Made by a program: the position numbers and the translations under genes. Below the pieces are notes generated by a model. The model ran no database searches. It saw only the letters and a program-made list of their open reading frames with translations, and had not been told where the DNA came from. A stretch of DNA of 40,344 nucleotides from an uncultured Eisenbergiella sp. (GTDB taxonomy: Bacteria; Bacillota; Clostridia; Lachnospirales; Lachnospiraceae), in contig CANQUI010000017.1 in the NCBI GenBank assembly GCA_947626995.1, forward strand, positions 1 through 40,344, given 5' to 3'. Positions 1 through 8,007 of this stretch are shown here, piece after piece; the stretch's first letter is position 1; the number at the start of each line of letters is the position of its first letter.

Positions 1-38
1 GGTGCTCTGCCGGCAGCTTCCACCGCCGCAACACGCCT

Positions 39-67
39 ATACTATCACGCGGCTCTTTCACTGTCAA
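39..67 (-). promoter_or_regulatory. Strong sigma-A promoter P2 reading off the left edge
   Basis: On the minus strand a perfect -35 (TTGACA, 62-67) is followed by a 17-base spacer and the -10 TAGTAT (39-44). Transcription would start near position 32 and leave the window. It lies downstream of, and in tandem with, another strong promoter at 128-157. No coding start is visible in the remaining 30 bases, so the target is outside the window. Confidence 0.75.
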
Positions 68-127
68 GCATTTTTTTATTTTTTCTCTCCCGAGAAGATC
101 CAACGCCCTTTCGGACGGTGGAACTTC

Positions 128-157
128 ATTATAACACCCGGTTTCCCCCGTTGTCAA
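128..157 (-). promoter_or_regulatory. Strong sigma-A promoter P1, tandem with P2
   Basis: The minus strand has TTGACA (152-157), an 18-base spacer and a perfect TATAAT (128-133). It sits about 20 bases past the stop codon of the CvpA-family gene and points away from it, off the left edge. With P2 about 90 bases downstream it forms a tandem pair of near-consensus promoters, an arrangement common in front of rRNA and tRNA operons. The gene served is not in the window. Confidence 0.75.
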
Positions 158-176
158 TTCTTTCTTATGAATTCTG

Positions 177-638
177 TCAGATCCGATAGATCCGGATCAG
201 CTGATACCATTTTTCCAGCCAGACATTTTCGTGCGTCCATTGCAGAATCATCTCGCCAAACCTTCCCGTATCAAAACTGCCGATCACAAGATAGACGATC
301 CCAAGCGCCACAACCACCTCCGCCACGCCGATCAAAATGCCGCCCAGACGGTTCAGCAGATTGAGCAGCGGAAGATGCGCGAGCGCGGACATGGCGCGAA
401 ACAGCGTTTTTAGCAGATGGACCGCAAGGCCCGCCGCCAGCAATACCACCACCGAGAGGATGATATTTTTTTGATCTCCGTCCCGGATACTCGTATAAAG
501 AAGAATCCCCACAGATACCACAAACAATGACACCACCAGAAAGATCAGCCGGCCGGCTTCCTCTATCAGTCCTTTTTTCATTCCTGCCCATCCGCGCCAG
601 ACCGCCAGAAGAAACAGGAGGATCAGAAGTATATTCAT
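177..638 (-). CDS. CvpA-family membrane protein
   Basis: A 153-residue, very hydrophobic protein with four likely membrane segments, starting MNILLILLFLLAVWRGWAG. The N-terminal helix followed by a W-x-G-xx-KG turn is typical of the CvpA (colicin V production) family, a group of inner-membrane proteins whose biochemical role is unclear. The ATG at 638 is chosen because AGGAGA lies seven bases upstream; the reading frame extends further but without a better start. It is the last gene of a three-gene operon after the DUF5711 and LysM proteins, eight bases downstream of the former. No terminator is visible after it; strong promoters for another unit begin at once. Confidence 0.72.
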   Translation of the reverse strand: MNILLILLFLLAVWRGWAGMKKGLIEEAGRLIFLVVSLFVVSVGILLYTSIRDGDQKNIILSVVVLLAAGLAVHLLKTLFRAMSALAHLPLLNLLNRLGGILIGVAEVVVALGIVYLVIGSFDTGRFGEMILQWTHENVWLEKWYQLIRIYRI

Positions 639-646
639 TTTTTCTC

Positions 647-1879
647 CTATCTCATTTCCATGACGTCCACAGAGTTTTGCGTTACCGTTAAAAAGCGCCT
701 GCCGCTCAATAATTTTAATAATAGGGTCTGTTCCGGAATCTCCCCGGCGTATTTTTCTTTCCCCTGCATGTTGCAGATGATACATTCCCCTTCATTATAT
801 ATAAGGAAACCGTCCTTGAGAAACAAAATTTCCCTGTATTCCATATCAAAGACCTTTTCCAGGACCTTATCTCCCTCCCGGTTGTAAACGTCCAGGCGAT
901 ATTTTCCATTGCCCTCCTCGTTCAGAAAGACCAGGCCGATGTAAGTATCGCTGTGATAAATATCCTGTATTTCCTCCGACAAAAAGCTCTGAAAAATGTT
1001 CTTGGGGATTTCCGCCCCTTCATCGGCAAAGATCATCAGCTGATTGTCCGCCACACAGAACGCCGTTTTGGGATTGAGGAACGCCGTATAAGGGATAACG
1101 GAGTCCGCATATTCATAGGAACTTACCATGGTATCGGTATAGTTCTGTCCGACCTCCCCGAAATTATAGAAACTCACCACCGCCTTCATCGAGCCGCTCT
1201 CCGCCCTCAGGTACGCCACCTGCATCAGTTTCCCGTTATCCGAAAGAGAAAGCGACATGGGATAGCCTGATTTTTGCATCGTAGTCTTAATGCTTACCGC
1301 CCGTTCGCCGTTGGGATTGTAAACGTTGATCCAGGTTACGTCGCTTTCTTCCAGCGTGGCGGCCACAACGCCGTTGGCAGATACGGCAAGCTTTCTAATA
1401 GGAAGATTCGTATCGATCTCCTGCACGGTTCCGTCCGATGCAATATCATAAATGATATGTCCGTTATAATCCCCCACGGCGACCCACGAATCTCTTACCT
1501 CCACCATGGGAGACTGCATCTCATAGGTCTGGTTCCACATTGCGTTTCCATGATAGTCCGTATAGCTGATCCCGTCCTTGCTGTAGGTCAAAAACCCCTG
1601 CTGGTACCCAAGGACCTCCGTCTGTTCGTAATGCTCCTTTTCCTGACTGGAAACAAGAACATAACCGCTGTAAACCTGATTTCGGATCTGGATATAGAGC
1701 GCTGCGATCACGGCGACCGCCACCGCGGCAATTGCCACCGTCCGAAGCAGCGTCTTGAGCCTGTGCGACCGGATCTGTCTGGCGAATTCTTTGGAATGTT
1801 CCTCTGTCCGCGCCGTTTTTTTCTTCAGGTACTCCTTGATATCGATCATTTTTTTCCCGTGAAACCCCGGCAAACGCAT
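647..1879 (-). CDS. DUF5711 family membrane-anchored protein
   Basis: A 410-residue protein with a basic cytoplasmic N-terminus (about 1-43), one membrane segment (about 44-64) and a large extracellular domain. The outer part contains repeated strand motifs (GVVAATLEES, WINVYNPNGE, YRLDVYNREG) that read like a beta-propeller. It resembles the DUF5711 family of Clostridia, whose function is unknown. The first ATG has AGGAAAGGG upstream; an internal ATG at 1849 preceded by ACGGG is an alternative start. It lies between the LysM protein and the CvpA-family gene, all under a promoter with a Spo0A box. An envelope role during sporulation is inference. Confidence 0.72.
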   Translation of the reverse strand: MRLPGFHGKKMIDIKEYLKKKTARTEEHSKEFARQIRSHRLKTLLRTVAIAAVAVAVIAALYIQIRNQVYSGYVLVSSQEKEHYEQTEVLGYQQGFLTYSKDGISYTDYHGNAMWNQTYEMQSPMVEVRDSWVAVGDYNGHIIYDIASDGTVQEIDTNLPIRKLAVSANGVVAATLEESDVTWINVYNPNGERAVSIKTTMQKSGYPMSLSLSDNGKLMQVAYLRAESGSMKAVVSFYNFGEVGQNYTDTMVSSYEYADSVIPYTAFLNPKTAFCVADNQLMIFADEGAEIPKNIFQSFLSEEIQDIYHSDTYIGLVFLNEEGNGKYRLDVYNREGDKVLEKVFDMEYREILFLKDGFLIYNEGECIICNMQGKEKYAGEIPEQTLLLKLLSGRRFLTVTQNSVDVMEMR

Positions 1880-1947
1880 TGCCGAATTCCCTTTCCTGGT
1901 TCTTCCCGTCCATGTCCGGTATTCTGATTATAACATAATCGCCTCTG

Positions 1948-3108
1948 TTACGGTAGCAAAATATTTTGTCCCGGCTGAATGTAATCGGGGTCTTCAATTC
2001 CGTTGATGCTGCAGATTTGCTTTACCATATCCGTCGTGTCGTAAAATTTTCTGGAAATCGACAGCAAACTGTCTCCGCGCTTGACCACATAGCTTTTGGG
2101 ACGGGCGATGGCCTGGGCCGCCTCCTTCGTTTCCGGTTCGAGGGACTCGCTTTCCGTTTCCTGCTCAAGGGATTGGCTTTCCGTTTCCTGTACCGTTTCC
2201 GAAGAAGAAACGGTTTCCTTTGTTTCGCCGATGCTCCAGTTGATCTGCCCTCCCTCCTCTCTGGCAAGGAGCAGTTCCTCCTCCGATTCCATCGTCTCAT
2301 TGAAAACCGCCTCCGTCACATCTTTTGCATCGTAGGGCAGGACCGTCTCCTCCACAATCATGGACGCTGCCTGGGGCGACGATTCTTCTTCCGTTTTCCC
2401 AAGCCTGTTTGCGGCATTGGAAAAGATCCCGATAACGGCCTTCATATCGGGATACCGGTTGACGGATGTCAGGGCAAACACCACCAGGACCACCAGCATG
2501 AGCAGGCAACCGGCCCGGCAAAGCTCCGGTATGGTCCAGGGTCCTTTTTTCAAAACGGGTGCCTTTCGTTTCAGCGCCTGCTGCCGCCTTCTTTGCCCGG
2601 GCCGGGTCATGGCTCTGCCGCTCTCTGGTGCCTTCTTTTTTTCGCTTTTTTCCTCTGTCTCTTCCTTCTGCCGCATCTGCCGACGTGTCCGGACCGCCTC
2701 CATTACCTCTTCTTTTTCTTCGCTGCCGGGAATGGCCTCCTTTTCCTTGACGGTGATCATATAGGACTGCATGTCCTCATTCTGTTCATAGAAAATAAAA
2801 TAACCGTCCAGAATCACCGAGGCGTCTCCCAGCGGTTTGAAGATGCGGCGATTTTCCGAACCCTCTATCCTCCCGAGCCTTTCATATTTTTTAAAATAAG
2901 AATGGGGTTCCTGTTCCCAGTCGCTCTTTTTGGCGGCGCCGTAGATCAGATAATAATGCACGTCGGTCCTGTCTTCTCTTTTCCCAAACACCAGATAGGT
3001 CTCCGACTTCTTTCCCTGCTCCAAAAAGGTATGTACATAATCTTCCATGTAAACTTTTGTATGCGCGTCGATCTGTCCGATCTGCATGACATTTTTCGGT
3101 ATCTGCAT
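1948..3108 (-). CDS. LysM-domain single-pass membrane protein
   Basis: A 386-residue protein with three parts. Residues 1-125 form a globular cytoplasmic domain that I do not recognise with certainty. Residues 125-190 are a charged, Lys/Glu/Arg-rich linker. A membrane helix follows at about 198-216, and then an acidic Glu/Ser/Thr-rich spacer. The C-terminus (about 338-386) is a LysM peptidoglycan-binding module (YVVKRGDSLLSISRKFY ... IQPGQNILLP). The protein therefore probably links a cytoplasmic domain to the cell wall. AGGAGG seven bases before the ATG fixes the start. It is the first gene of the operon with the DUF5711 and CvpA-family genes, and its promoter has a perfect Spo0A box. Confidence 0.8.
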   Translation of the reverse strand: MQIPKNVMQIGQIDAHTKVYMEDYVHTFLEQGKKSETYLVFGKREDRTDVHYYLIYGAAKKSDWEQEPHSYFKKYERLGRIEGSENRRIFKPLGDASVILDGYFIFYEQNEDMQSYMITVKEKEAIPGSEEKEEVMEAVRTRRQMRQKEETEEKSEKKKAPESGRAMTRPGQRRRQQALKRKAPVLKKGPWTIPELCRAGCLLMLVVLVVFALTSVNRYPDMKAVIGIFSNAANRLGKTEEESSPQAASMIVEETVLPYDAKDVTEAVFNETMESEEELLLAREEGGQINWSIGETKETVSSSETVQETESQSLEQETESESLEPETKEAAQAIARPKSYVVKRGDSLLSISRKFYDTTDMVKQICSINGIEDPDYIQPGQNILLP

Positions 3109-3137
3109 ACGCCCGCCTCCTGCCCTTTTTGTTTTTC

Positions 3138-3171
3138 ATAGTAGCACACACGGGGACGGATCTTTGTCGAA
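3138..3171 (-). promoter_or_regulatory. Putative Spo0A-activated promoter of the LysM-DUF5711-CvpA operon
   Basis: The minus strand shows TTCGACAAA (3163-3171), the exact complement of the Spo0A box TTTGTCGAA. It overlaps a -35-like TCGACA and lies 19 bases before the -10 TACTAT (3138-3143), which carries an extended TG. The -35 to -10 spacing is 21 bases, too long for ordinary sigma-A promoters but typical of Spo0A-activated ones such as spoIIE and spoIIG. The layout and distances equal those of the spoIIE promoter at 40224-40257. Transcription would start near 3131, about 23 bases before the LysM start codon. Confidence 0.68.
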
Positions 3172-3180
3172 AGAGGCGGT

Positions 3181-3211
3181 GAAAGAAAAAAGCCCCGTAC
3201 AAAAAGGGGCT
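3181..3211 (-). terminator. Rho-independent terminator after the glutamine amidotransferase gene
   Basis: On the minus strand AGCCCC and GGGGCT pair in a six-base stem around a nine-base loop (arms at 3206-3211 and 3191-3196), followed by TTTTTTCTTTC. It lies about 90 bases after the amidotransferase stop and just upstream of the LysM operon promoter, so it ends the amino-acid ABC transporter operon. Confidence 0.8.
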
Positions 3212-3302
3212 GTCTTAAAGAAAGCGGCTTTCATAAAGAAAAAGGGTTGTTTTCTGTTATTACCGGCTGTCTGTCCCGGTAGTGCGTCAGGTGTCAGGAT
3301 TA

Positions 3303-4091
3303 TTATATGCCATACCCGCCAAAGAGTGCCGTGAAGCCGGACTGCACATCCTCCTCAGAGACGGGATCCGTATATACATGATGTCTGTCCTCACCGCAAA
3401 ACAACTCCTTCTCCTCCCGAAAAGCGATCAGCGTGGAAAGCGGAACCTCCTCCCACGGCCCGTCCGAAAGCGGTTTCGTGGAGACCGCAACCGCAGCGGG
3501 CTGACGCAGATAATACAGAGAGGACACCATATTGCTGTGTATATAGAACTGCTCGCTGTCATAGAGAATGAGATTCACCTTATTGCCGGGTGCGACGGCA
3601 GCAACAGACGTCTCCACGACGTCAAAGCGCTCACGATCCGCAGCCTCCCGTCCAAGACGTTTTTCCAGAAGGTCCACCTGCTCGACGATGTACAGCAGTA
3701 TCCGTTCACTGTCCGTGGAACCGCGCTGGAGAGACGCATATCTTTCCAGAATCGCGCTCTGAAAGATCGTTCCGTTGTGTATAAGCGTCCAGCAGCGCCC
3801 GCTCTCGCCGCGTTTCACAAAAGGATGGCAGTTTGAGAAATCCAGCGTGCCCACACTGGCCTTGCGGATGTGCGCCAGCAGCAGCCGCCCGACGATCGGC
3901 TCCGAGAGACGGTACGCAAGATACCTGCTGTCGTTGGCGCAGACGGGCTCCTTCTCCACGGACGCGGCGTTTCCATAGAAAGTCGCAAGACCCCAGCCAT
4001 CGGGGTGCCGCGGACTATGGGAATAAAATTCTCTCAGCCATTGTGTAAGGTCATATTTTTTTTCCGCACAAAAACCAAACAGTTCACACAT
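3303..4091 (-). CDS. Class II glutamine amidotransferase (YafJ-like)
   Basis: A 262-residue protein of the Ntn-hydrolase glutaminase fold. The start at 4091 is chosen because it gives MCELFGF, placing the catalytic cysteine at position 2 where this family needs it after removal of methionine; the longer reading (MRSRCVM...) would bury it. Also present are DGWGLA, the Arg-containing HIRKAS and the HNG motif of the glutamine pocket. The family releases ammonia from glutamine, but the acceptor of YafJ-like members is not established. Its start overlaps the end of the ABC ATPase gene by eight bases, so the two are translationally coupled, suggesting that imported glutamine or a related amino acid is the substrate. 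Confidence 0.85.
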   Translation of the reverse strand: MCELFGFCAEKKYDLTQWLREFYSHSPRHPDGWGLATFYGNAASVEKEPVCANDSRYLAYRLSEPIVGRLLLAHIRKASVGTLDFSNCHPFVKRGESGRCWTLIHNGTIFQSAILERYASLQRGSTDSERILLYIVEQVDLLEKRLGREAADRERFDVVETSVAAVAPGNKVNLILYDSEQFYIHSNMVSSLYYLRQPAAVAVSTKPLSDGPWEEVPLSTLIAFREEKELFCGEDRHHVYTDPVSEEDVQSGFTALFGGYGI

Positions 4092-4878
4092 TACGCACCT
4101 GCTTCTCACGTTCTCCCAGTGAATTGAGGAAATCCCGCGCCCGCTGCGATCTGGGCGCGGAGAAAAACTCCTGCGGCGTATTTTCTTCCAGAATACTCCC
4201 GCCGTCCATAAAGATCACTCTGTCCGCCACCCGTCTGGCAAAGTTCATCTCATGCGTGACGATAACCATGGTCATGCCTTCTCTCGCCAGCTCCGTCATA
4301 ACATCCAGCACTTCGCCGATCATCTCCGGATCGAGCGCACTCGTAGGCTCATCGAACAGGATCGCCTTGGGGTGCATCGCGAGCGCCCGCGCAATGGCGA
4401 CACGCTGTTTCTGTCCGCCGGAGAGCTGTGCGGGCACTTTGTGCGCCTGATCTGCCACACCGACTCTCTCCAAAAGCCGCATCGCCTCCTCCTGCGCCTC
4501 CTTCCTGGGGACGCGCAGCACATCTCTTGGCGCAATCGTCACATTGTCAAGAATACTCTTGTGTTCGAACAGATTGAAGGACTGAAAGACCATGCCAATC
4601 TCGGAGCGGAGCTTTGCGAGCATTTTCCCCTCCTCCGGCATCACCGCGCCGTCAATAATGATCTCTCCGGAATCAATCGTCTCCAAACGGTTGATGGTAC
4701 GGCACAAGGTAGACTTCCCGGAGCCGGAAGGTCCGATGATGACCACCACCTCGCCTCTCTGAACCGAGAGGCTGACGTTTTTCAAAACATGCAGCGACCC
4801 GAAATATTTGTCTATATGCCGCAGTTCGATCACCGGGATCTGTTGTGCCGCGTCCGTCCTTTTGGGCTCCTGTGCCAT
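4084..4878 (-). CDS. Polar amino-acid ABC transporter, ATP-binding subunit
   Basis: A 264-residue ATPase of the GlnQ/GluA type that powers import of a polar amino acid. It has Walker [10 protein letters not shown], the Q-loop in [13 protein letters not shown], the signature [15 protein letters not shown], Walker [14 protein letters not shown] and the switch histidine in IVTHEM. A 16-residue hydrophilic extension precedes the usual start of the fold. Two permease genes and a binding-protein gene lie upstream; the amidotransferase gene overlaps its end. The substrate (glutamate, glutamine, cystine or another) cannot be told from sequence alone. Confidence 0.93.
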   Translation of the reverse strand: MAQEPKRTDAAQQIPVIELRHIDKYFGSLHVLKNVSLSVQRGEVVVIIGPSGSGKSTLCRTINRLETIDSGEIIIDGAVMPEEGKMLAKLRSEIGMVFQSFNLFEHKSILDNVTIAPRDVLRVPRKEAQEEAMRLLERVGVADQAHKVPAQLSGGQKQRVAIARALAMHPKAILFDEPTSALDPEMIGEVLDVMTELAREGMTMVIVTHEMNFARRVADRVIFMDGGSILEENTPQEFFSAPRSQRARDFLNSLGEREKQVRNV

Positions 4879-4903
4879 AGCTTCTCTTCTCCTTTTCCGA
4901 CTT

Positions 4904-5734
4904 TTATTCTATCGTTACGCCCGGGATCCTGTTTCGCCCGGCGATCCTCACGGACAGCCTGTGCAGCAGATAGTTTATAAGGATATAAATGACTGCCGTC
5001 ACCAGATACACCGAGAGCAGCGCGTCGTAGTTGCTGATGAGCACCTTGGCGTTCTGCATCAAATCCGAATAATTTACGACATAGGCAAAGGTCGTATCTT
5101 TCAGGACAATGACGATCTCCGAGATCAGCGCCGGCACCACATAGCGAAGCCCCTGTGGAAAGACAATCTTAAAAAATACGCTGCCGCCGCGCATCCCCAG
5201 AGAAACCGCAGCCTCCGTCTGTCCCTTTGGCACCGCGTTGACGCCGGAGCGCAGCACCTCCGCGACCACCCCTGCCGCAGAGATCGCCACCGGCAGCGTT
5301 ATCTTCCAGAAAGCCGGCAGTTTCAGCCCGAACTGCGGCGCGAGCAGAAAGAAAAAATAGATAAACAGCAAGGTGGGGATCCCGCGGGTAATCTCAATCA
5401 GCGCCGTACTCAATCCGCGCAGGATTTTATAGCGGCTTATCCTGCCAAGCATCAGAACCAGCCCCGCCGCAAAAGCGACTGCACTCGCCGCGACAGCTAC
5501 CTCCATCGTCCCCGCCAGACCGCGTCCCAAAAACCTCCATGTGGTATATCGGGCAAAAAGAGACCAGTACTTCGGGCTGAGCTGTCCCGCGATATAAAAC
5601 TGTCTCACAACCTCTGCGACCAAAACGACGATCACGACAATCGAAACGGCTGTCGCTATCCTGATGCGTCTGCGCGTCTTGGGACCGGGCGGCTCATAGA
5701 GCACATCCCGTATGGAACGATTTGCCGTACTCAT
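4904..5734 (-). CDS. Amino-acid ABC transporter permease (GluD-like)
   Basis: A 276-residue inner-membrane permease of the HisM/GlnP family. A hydrophilic N-terminus precedes a first helix (about 26-46), and further helices follow. The EAA loop that docks on the ATPase is seen as [22 protein letters not shown]. The long N-terminal arm before the permease core resembles GluD of the glutamate uptake system. Its ATG overlaps the TGA of the preceding permease gene (ATGA), so the two are likely made in equal amounts as a heterodimer. Confidence 0.9.
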   Translation of the reverse strand: MSTANRSIRDVLYEPPGPKTRRRIRIATAVSIVVIVVLVAEVVRQFYIAGQLSPKYWSLFARYTTWRFLGRGLAGTMEVAVAASAVAFAAGLVLMLGRISRYKILRGLSTALIEITRGIPTLLFIYFFFLLAPQFGLKLPAFWKITLPVAISAAGVVAEVLRSGVNAVPKGQTEAAVSLGMRGGSVFFKIVFPQGLRYVVPALISEIVIVLKDTTFAYVVNYSDLMQNAKVLISNYDALLSVYLVTAVIYILINYLLHRLSVRIAGRNRIPGVTIE

Positions 5735-6405
5735 CGCAATATCCTCACTTTCCGATCAATCAGGTTGCCAACCTGGCCGATCACAATCGCCGTAACGCAA
5801 TACAGGACTGCGGAAATCAGAAAAGCCGTGACCCCGCCCACTGCGTGCGTGTTGATATACGACACGATACCCGTCAGGTCTGTGGGATTGAGCGGAACCT
5901 GTGACGCCAGCGCCGTCGTGAGCATCGTCGCGACCAACAGATTGGTCATCTGCAATACACTGGAACGCACCGCCTGCGGCAGCACCACATTTCTGACCAG
6001 CTGCGCAAACGTCATGCCGAGCGAACGCGCCGCCTCGATCTGCCCCGGGCCGATCGTGTTCATACCGGCCATGAGATATTCGGAACAAAATGCGGACGGG
6101 ATCAGCGTGATCGCCGTGAGAACGCACACATGGTAGGACAGCACAATATTGAGATACGGCAGCGCGTAGACGAGGAAGATCAGGAGCGCCGCTCCCGGAA
6201 TATTCCGAAACACCTGTACATAGAACTCCGCCGCCATGCGCAGAGGTTTCACAGGCGCGATCCTCATGACCGTAACTGCAACGCCGATGACGACCGCAAG
6301 CGCAAACGCAGCGGCGGTAAGTTTATAGGTCGTAAACAACGCGGACAGATACCTGTCTCCAAATTGTGTCAGAAGTGCAACTATACTCATAGCTGTATGT
6401 ACCAT
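5731..6405 (-). CDS. Amino-acid ABC transporter permease (GluC-like)
   Basis: A 224-residue permease of the HisQ/GlnP family with about five membrane helices and the ATPase-docking EAA loop (MNTIGPGQIEAARSLG). It pairs with the overlapping GluD-like gene. The start is uncertain: the ATG at 6405 has GAAAGAG almost touching it, and a second ATG at 6390 has no clear ribosome-binding site. It lies behind a perfect hairpin that separates it from the binding-protein gene, so it is probably expressed below that gene. Confidence 0.88.
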   Translation of the reverse strand: MVHTAMSIVALLTQFGDRYLSALFTTYKLTAAAFALAVVIGVAVTVMRIAPVKPLRMAAEFYVQVFRNIPGAALLIFLVYALPYLNIVLSYHVCVLTAITLIPSAFCSEYLMAGMNTIGPGQIEAARSLGMTFAQLVRNVVLPQAVRSSVLQMTNLLVATMLTTALASQVPLNPTDLTGIVSYINTHAVGGVTAFLISAVLYCVTAIVIGQVGNLIDRKVRILR

Positions 6406-6419
6406 ACTCTTTCACAAAT

Positions 6420-6447
6420 ATCTCCCGGATCGTCCGATCCGGGAGAT
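6420..6447 (-). other. Intercistronic hairpin between binding-protein and permease genes
   Basis: A perfect 12-base inverted repeat (6420-6431 and 6436-6447, arm ATCTCCCGGATC) with a four-base loop. It begins 18 bases after the binding-protein stop codon. The bases that follow (ATTTGTG) are not a proper U-tract, so it should act as a partial terminator or as a 3' mRNA stabiliser. This is the known way to make more binding protein than permease from one operon. Confidence 0.75.
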
Positions 6448-6465
6448 ACGCATATTTCGTGTTTT

Positions 6466-7517
6466 CTACTCAATCACAGGAGCCGCCGGCGCAGTATCGA
6501 TCCCTGTGCGGTCGCCCAACGTGATCTGCCACAGCTTGGCCCATGTACCGTCGTCCACAAGTTTCTGCAGGAAAGCGTTCACAAACGCTACCCCGTCGGA
6601 GTCAAGCGGAAGGCCGACGCCGTAATTATCCTCAGGCCCGAAGACATCTCCTGCGATTTCATACACGCCGGGATTTTGCACCAATGCGTTCAAAAGCAGC
6701 GTATAGTCTGTCACATAGGCGTCTACACGGCCCTGCTCCAGAGCGGTACGTGCTTCAATATCCGTCTCAAACTCCTGTACAAGGGCATCCGGCGCATACT
6801 CCTCCAGAATCTCGGGACCTGTGGAGCCTGCCTGCGTGGCTACATTTTTGCCCGCAAGACTGTCAATACCGGTGATGTCGGTATTTCCCGCCTTGATCAG
6901 CACCGCCTGCTGGGAAGTATAGTAGGGTCCCGCAAAAGAAATGACCTCCTGACGGGCCGGTGTGATGGAGTATGTAGCAAACACGGCATCCACCTGATCG
7001 CTCTGCAGGACGGACTCGCGGGTGCTGGAATCCACCTGGGTCAGTTCATATTTCGTCTCGTCGCCCAGAATATAACGCGCCAACAGTTGATAAAGCCCAG
7101 CGTCGAACCCGCGAAGACTGTCGTCCGTCTCGTCCAGCTGACTGAACAGGAAAGAGGTGCGCGTACCGCCCACTCTCAAAACGCCGGCCTCCTTGACCGC
7201 CGTGGCCCATGTGCTGGCCGCGATATCCGCATCATCCGCAACAGCGCCAGACGCGATCAGAGCGTCGAAAGCCTCCTTATCCAACGCCACCGCCACGGGT
7301 TCTGCCGTCTCTTCGCCCGTTTCCGCAGTGCTCTCCTCTATCTCTGCTGTCGATTCTGCCGCAGGCTCCTGTACCGTCTCTGCCGTCTGCTCCTCAACAG
7401 CCGATTCCGCCGGTTCTGCCGCGCTGCTGCCGCAGCCCGCGATCAGGGAAAACGACAATGCTGCCGTCAGGAACAACGCAAGTGATCTGCTTGTTTTCTT
7501 TGAATCTGATTTTTCAT
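6466..7517 (-). CDS. Amino-acid ABC transporter substrate-binding lipoprotein, apparent frameshift at the start
   Basis: A family-3 solute-binding lipoprotein that captures a polar amino acid outside the membrane for the adjacent permeases. The lipobox LIAGC is followed by an acidic Glu/Ala/Thr linker and a binding domain (VLRVGGTRTSFLFSQ, GFDAGLYQLL, ATYSITPARQEVISFAGPYY). The good ribosome-binding site (AGAGGAGA) and ATG at 7517 are not in frame with this protein: the ATG frame stops after 16 codons. Adding one A to the five-A run at 7510-7514 would restore MKKSDSKKTSRSLALFLTAA, a proper lipoprotein signal. Without it, only a TTG at 7476 lacking a ribosome-binding site is available. The rest of the gene is intact, so either a base was lost in the sequence or the gene is disrupted. 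Confidence 0.85.
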
Positions 7518-7600
7518 ATTGCTTCTCCTCTCTGCGGAATCCATCCGCATATACTGATACTTTCGTCTTTCGGGCCGCAGCCTTTCAGAGCGATGTCTGA

Positions 7601-7629
7601 ATTGTACCCCCTTTTTCATACTATGTCAA
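7601..7629 (-). promoter_or_regulatory. Sigma-A promoter of the binding-protein/permease/ATPase operon
   Basis: The minus strand has TTGACA (7624-7629), a 17-base spacer and TACAAT (7601-7606). Transcription would start near 7594, leaving a leader of about 77 bases. Just before the ribosome-binding site the leader can form a small hairpin (TGCGGA/TCCGCA). No known riboswitch was recognised. Confidence 0.82.
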
Positions 7630-7677
7630 TAGGTTTTATATGCTTTATTTGAAATAGAATAGTTTTCTTGTTTGATT

Positions 7678-8007
7678 TTAGGAATCGGCCATATATTTTT
7701 TCGGGTGTTTTACGGGTTCATAGAGTTTCTTCATGATTTTTACCACCCGTTCCTCACTGCCCGGGGCTATCGTATAGGTATATTTTCCCGCGATGCTGCC
7801 GAACGTGACCACGCGCCCGGCCTGCAGCCTTTCTTTCAGATAATCGATCATGTTTTCTTTGGTCGCGTTGTGATTATAGATCTTGATATATGCGCAGCCG
7901 GGATAGTCGGTTGAATCGTATTTCAATACTTTCAGTCTCTTAAGAAAGCCGTATGCATCCAATGCCCGGTAGGTCTGTTCGATGCGCTCCTTTCGGTCGA
8001 TCAGCAT
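7678..8007 (-). pseudogene. Detached C-terminal part of a HAD-like domain (remnant of the FUSC-HAD gene)
   Basis: A reading frame of 109 residues beginning MLIDRKERIEQTYRALDA. Its middle (YIKIYNHNATKENMIDYLKE, then VVTFGSIAGKY) reads like the C-terminal core of Cof/HAD-IIB proteins. It overlaps the end of the upstream FUSC gene in another frame. The open frame continues upstream of its ATG as LSPYRNYVKKDVPAGQGVVY, which also looks like protein of this family, so the ATG is probably internal and not a true start. No good ribosome-binding site precedes it. I read it as the tail of the FUSC-HAD fusion, cut off by an internal deletion and frameshift at about 8060-8080. Confidence 0.68.

Noticed and set aside
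2096-3141. Long plus-strand frames opposite the LysM gene
   Set aside because: They are low-complexity shadows (Ser-, Arg- and Phe-rich) of a clear minus-strand gene and lack ribosome-binding sites.
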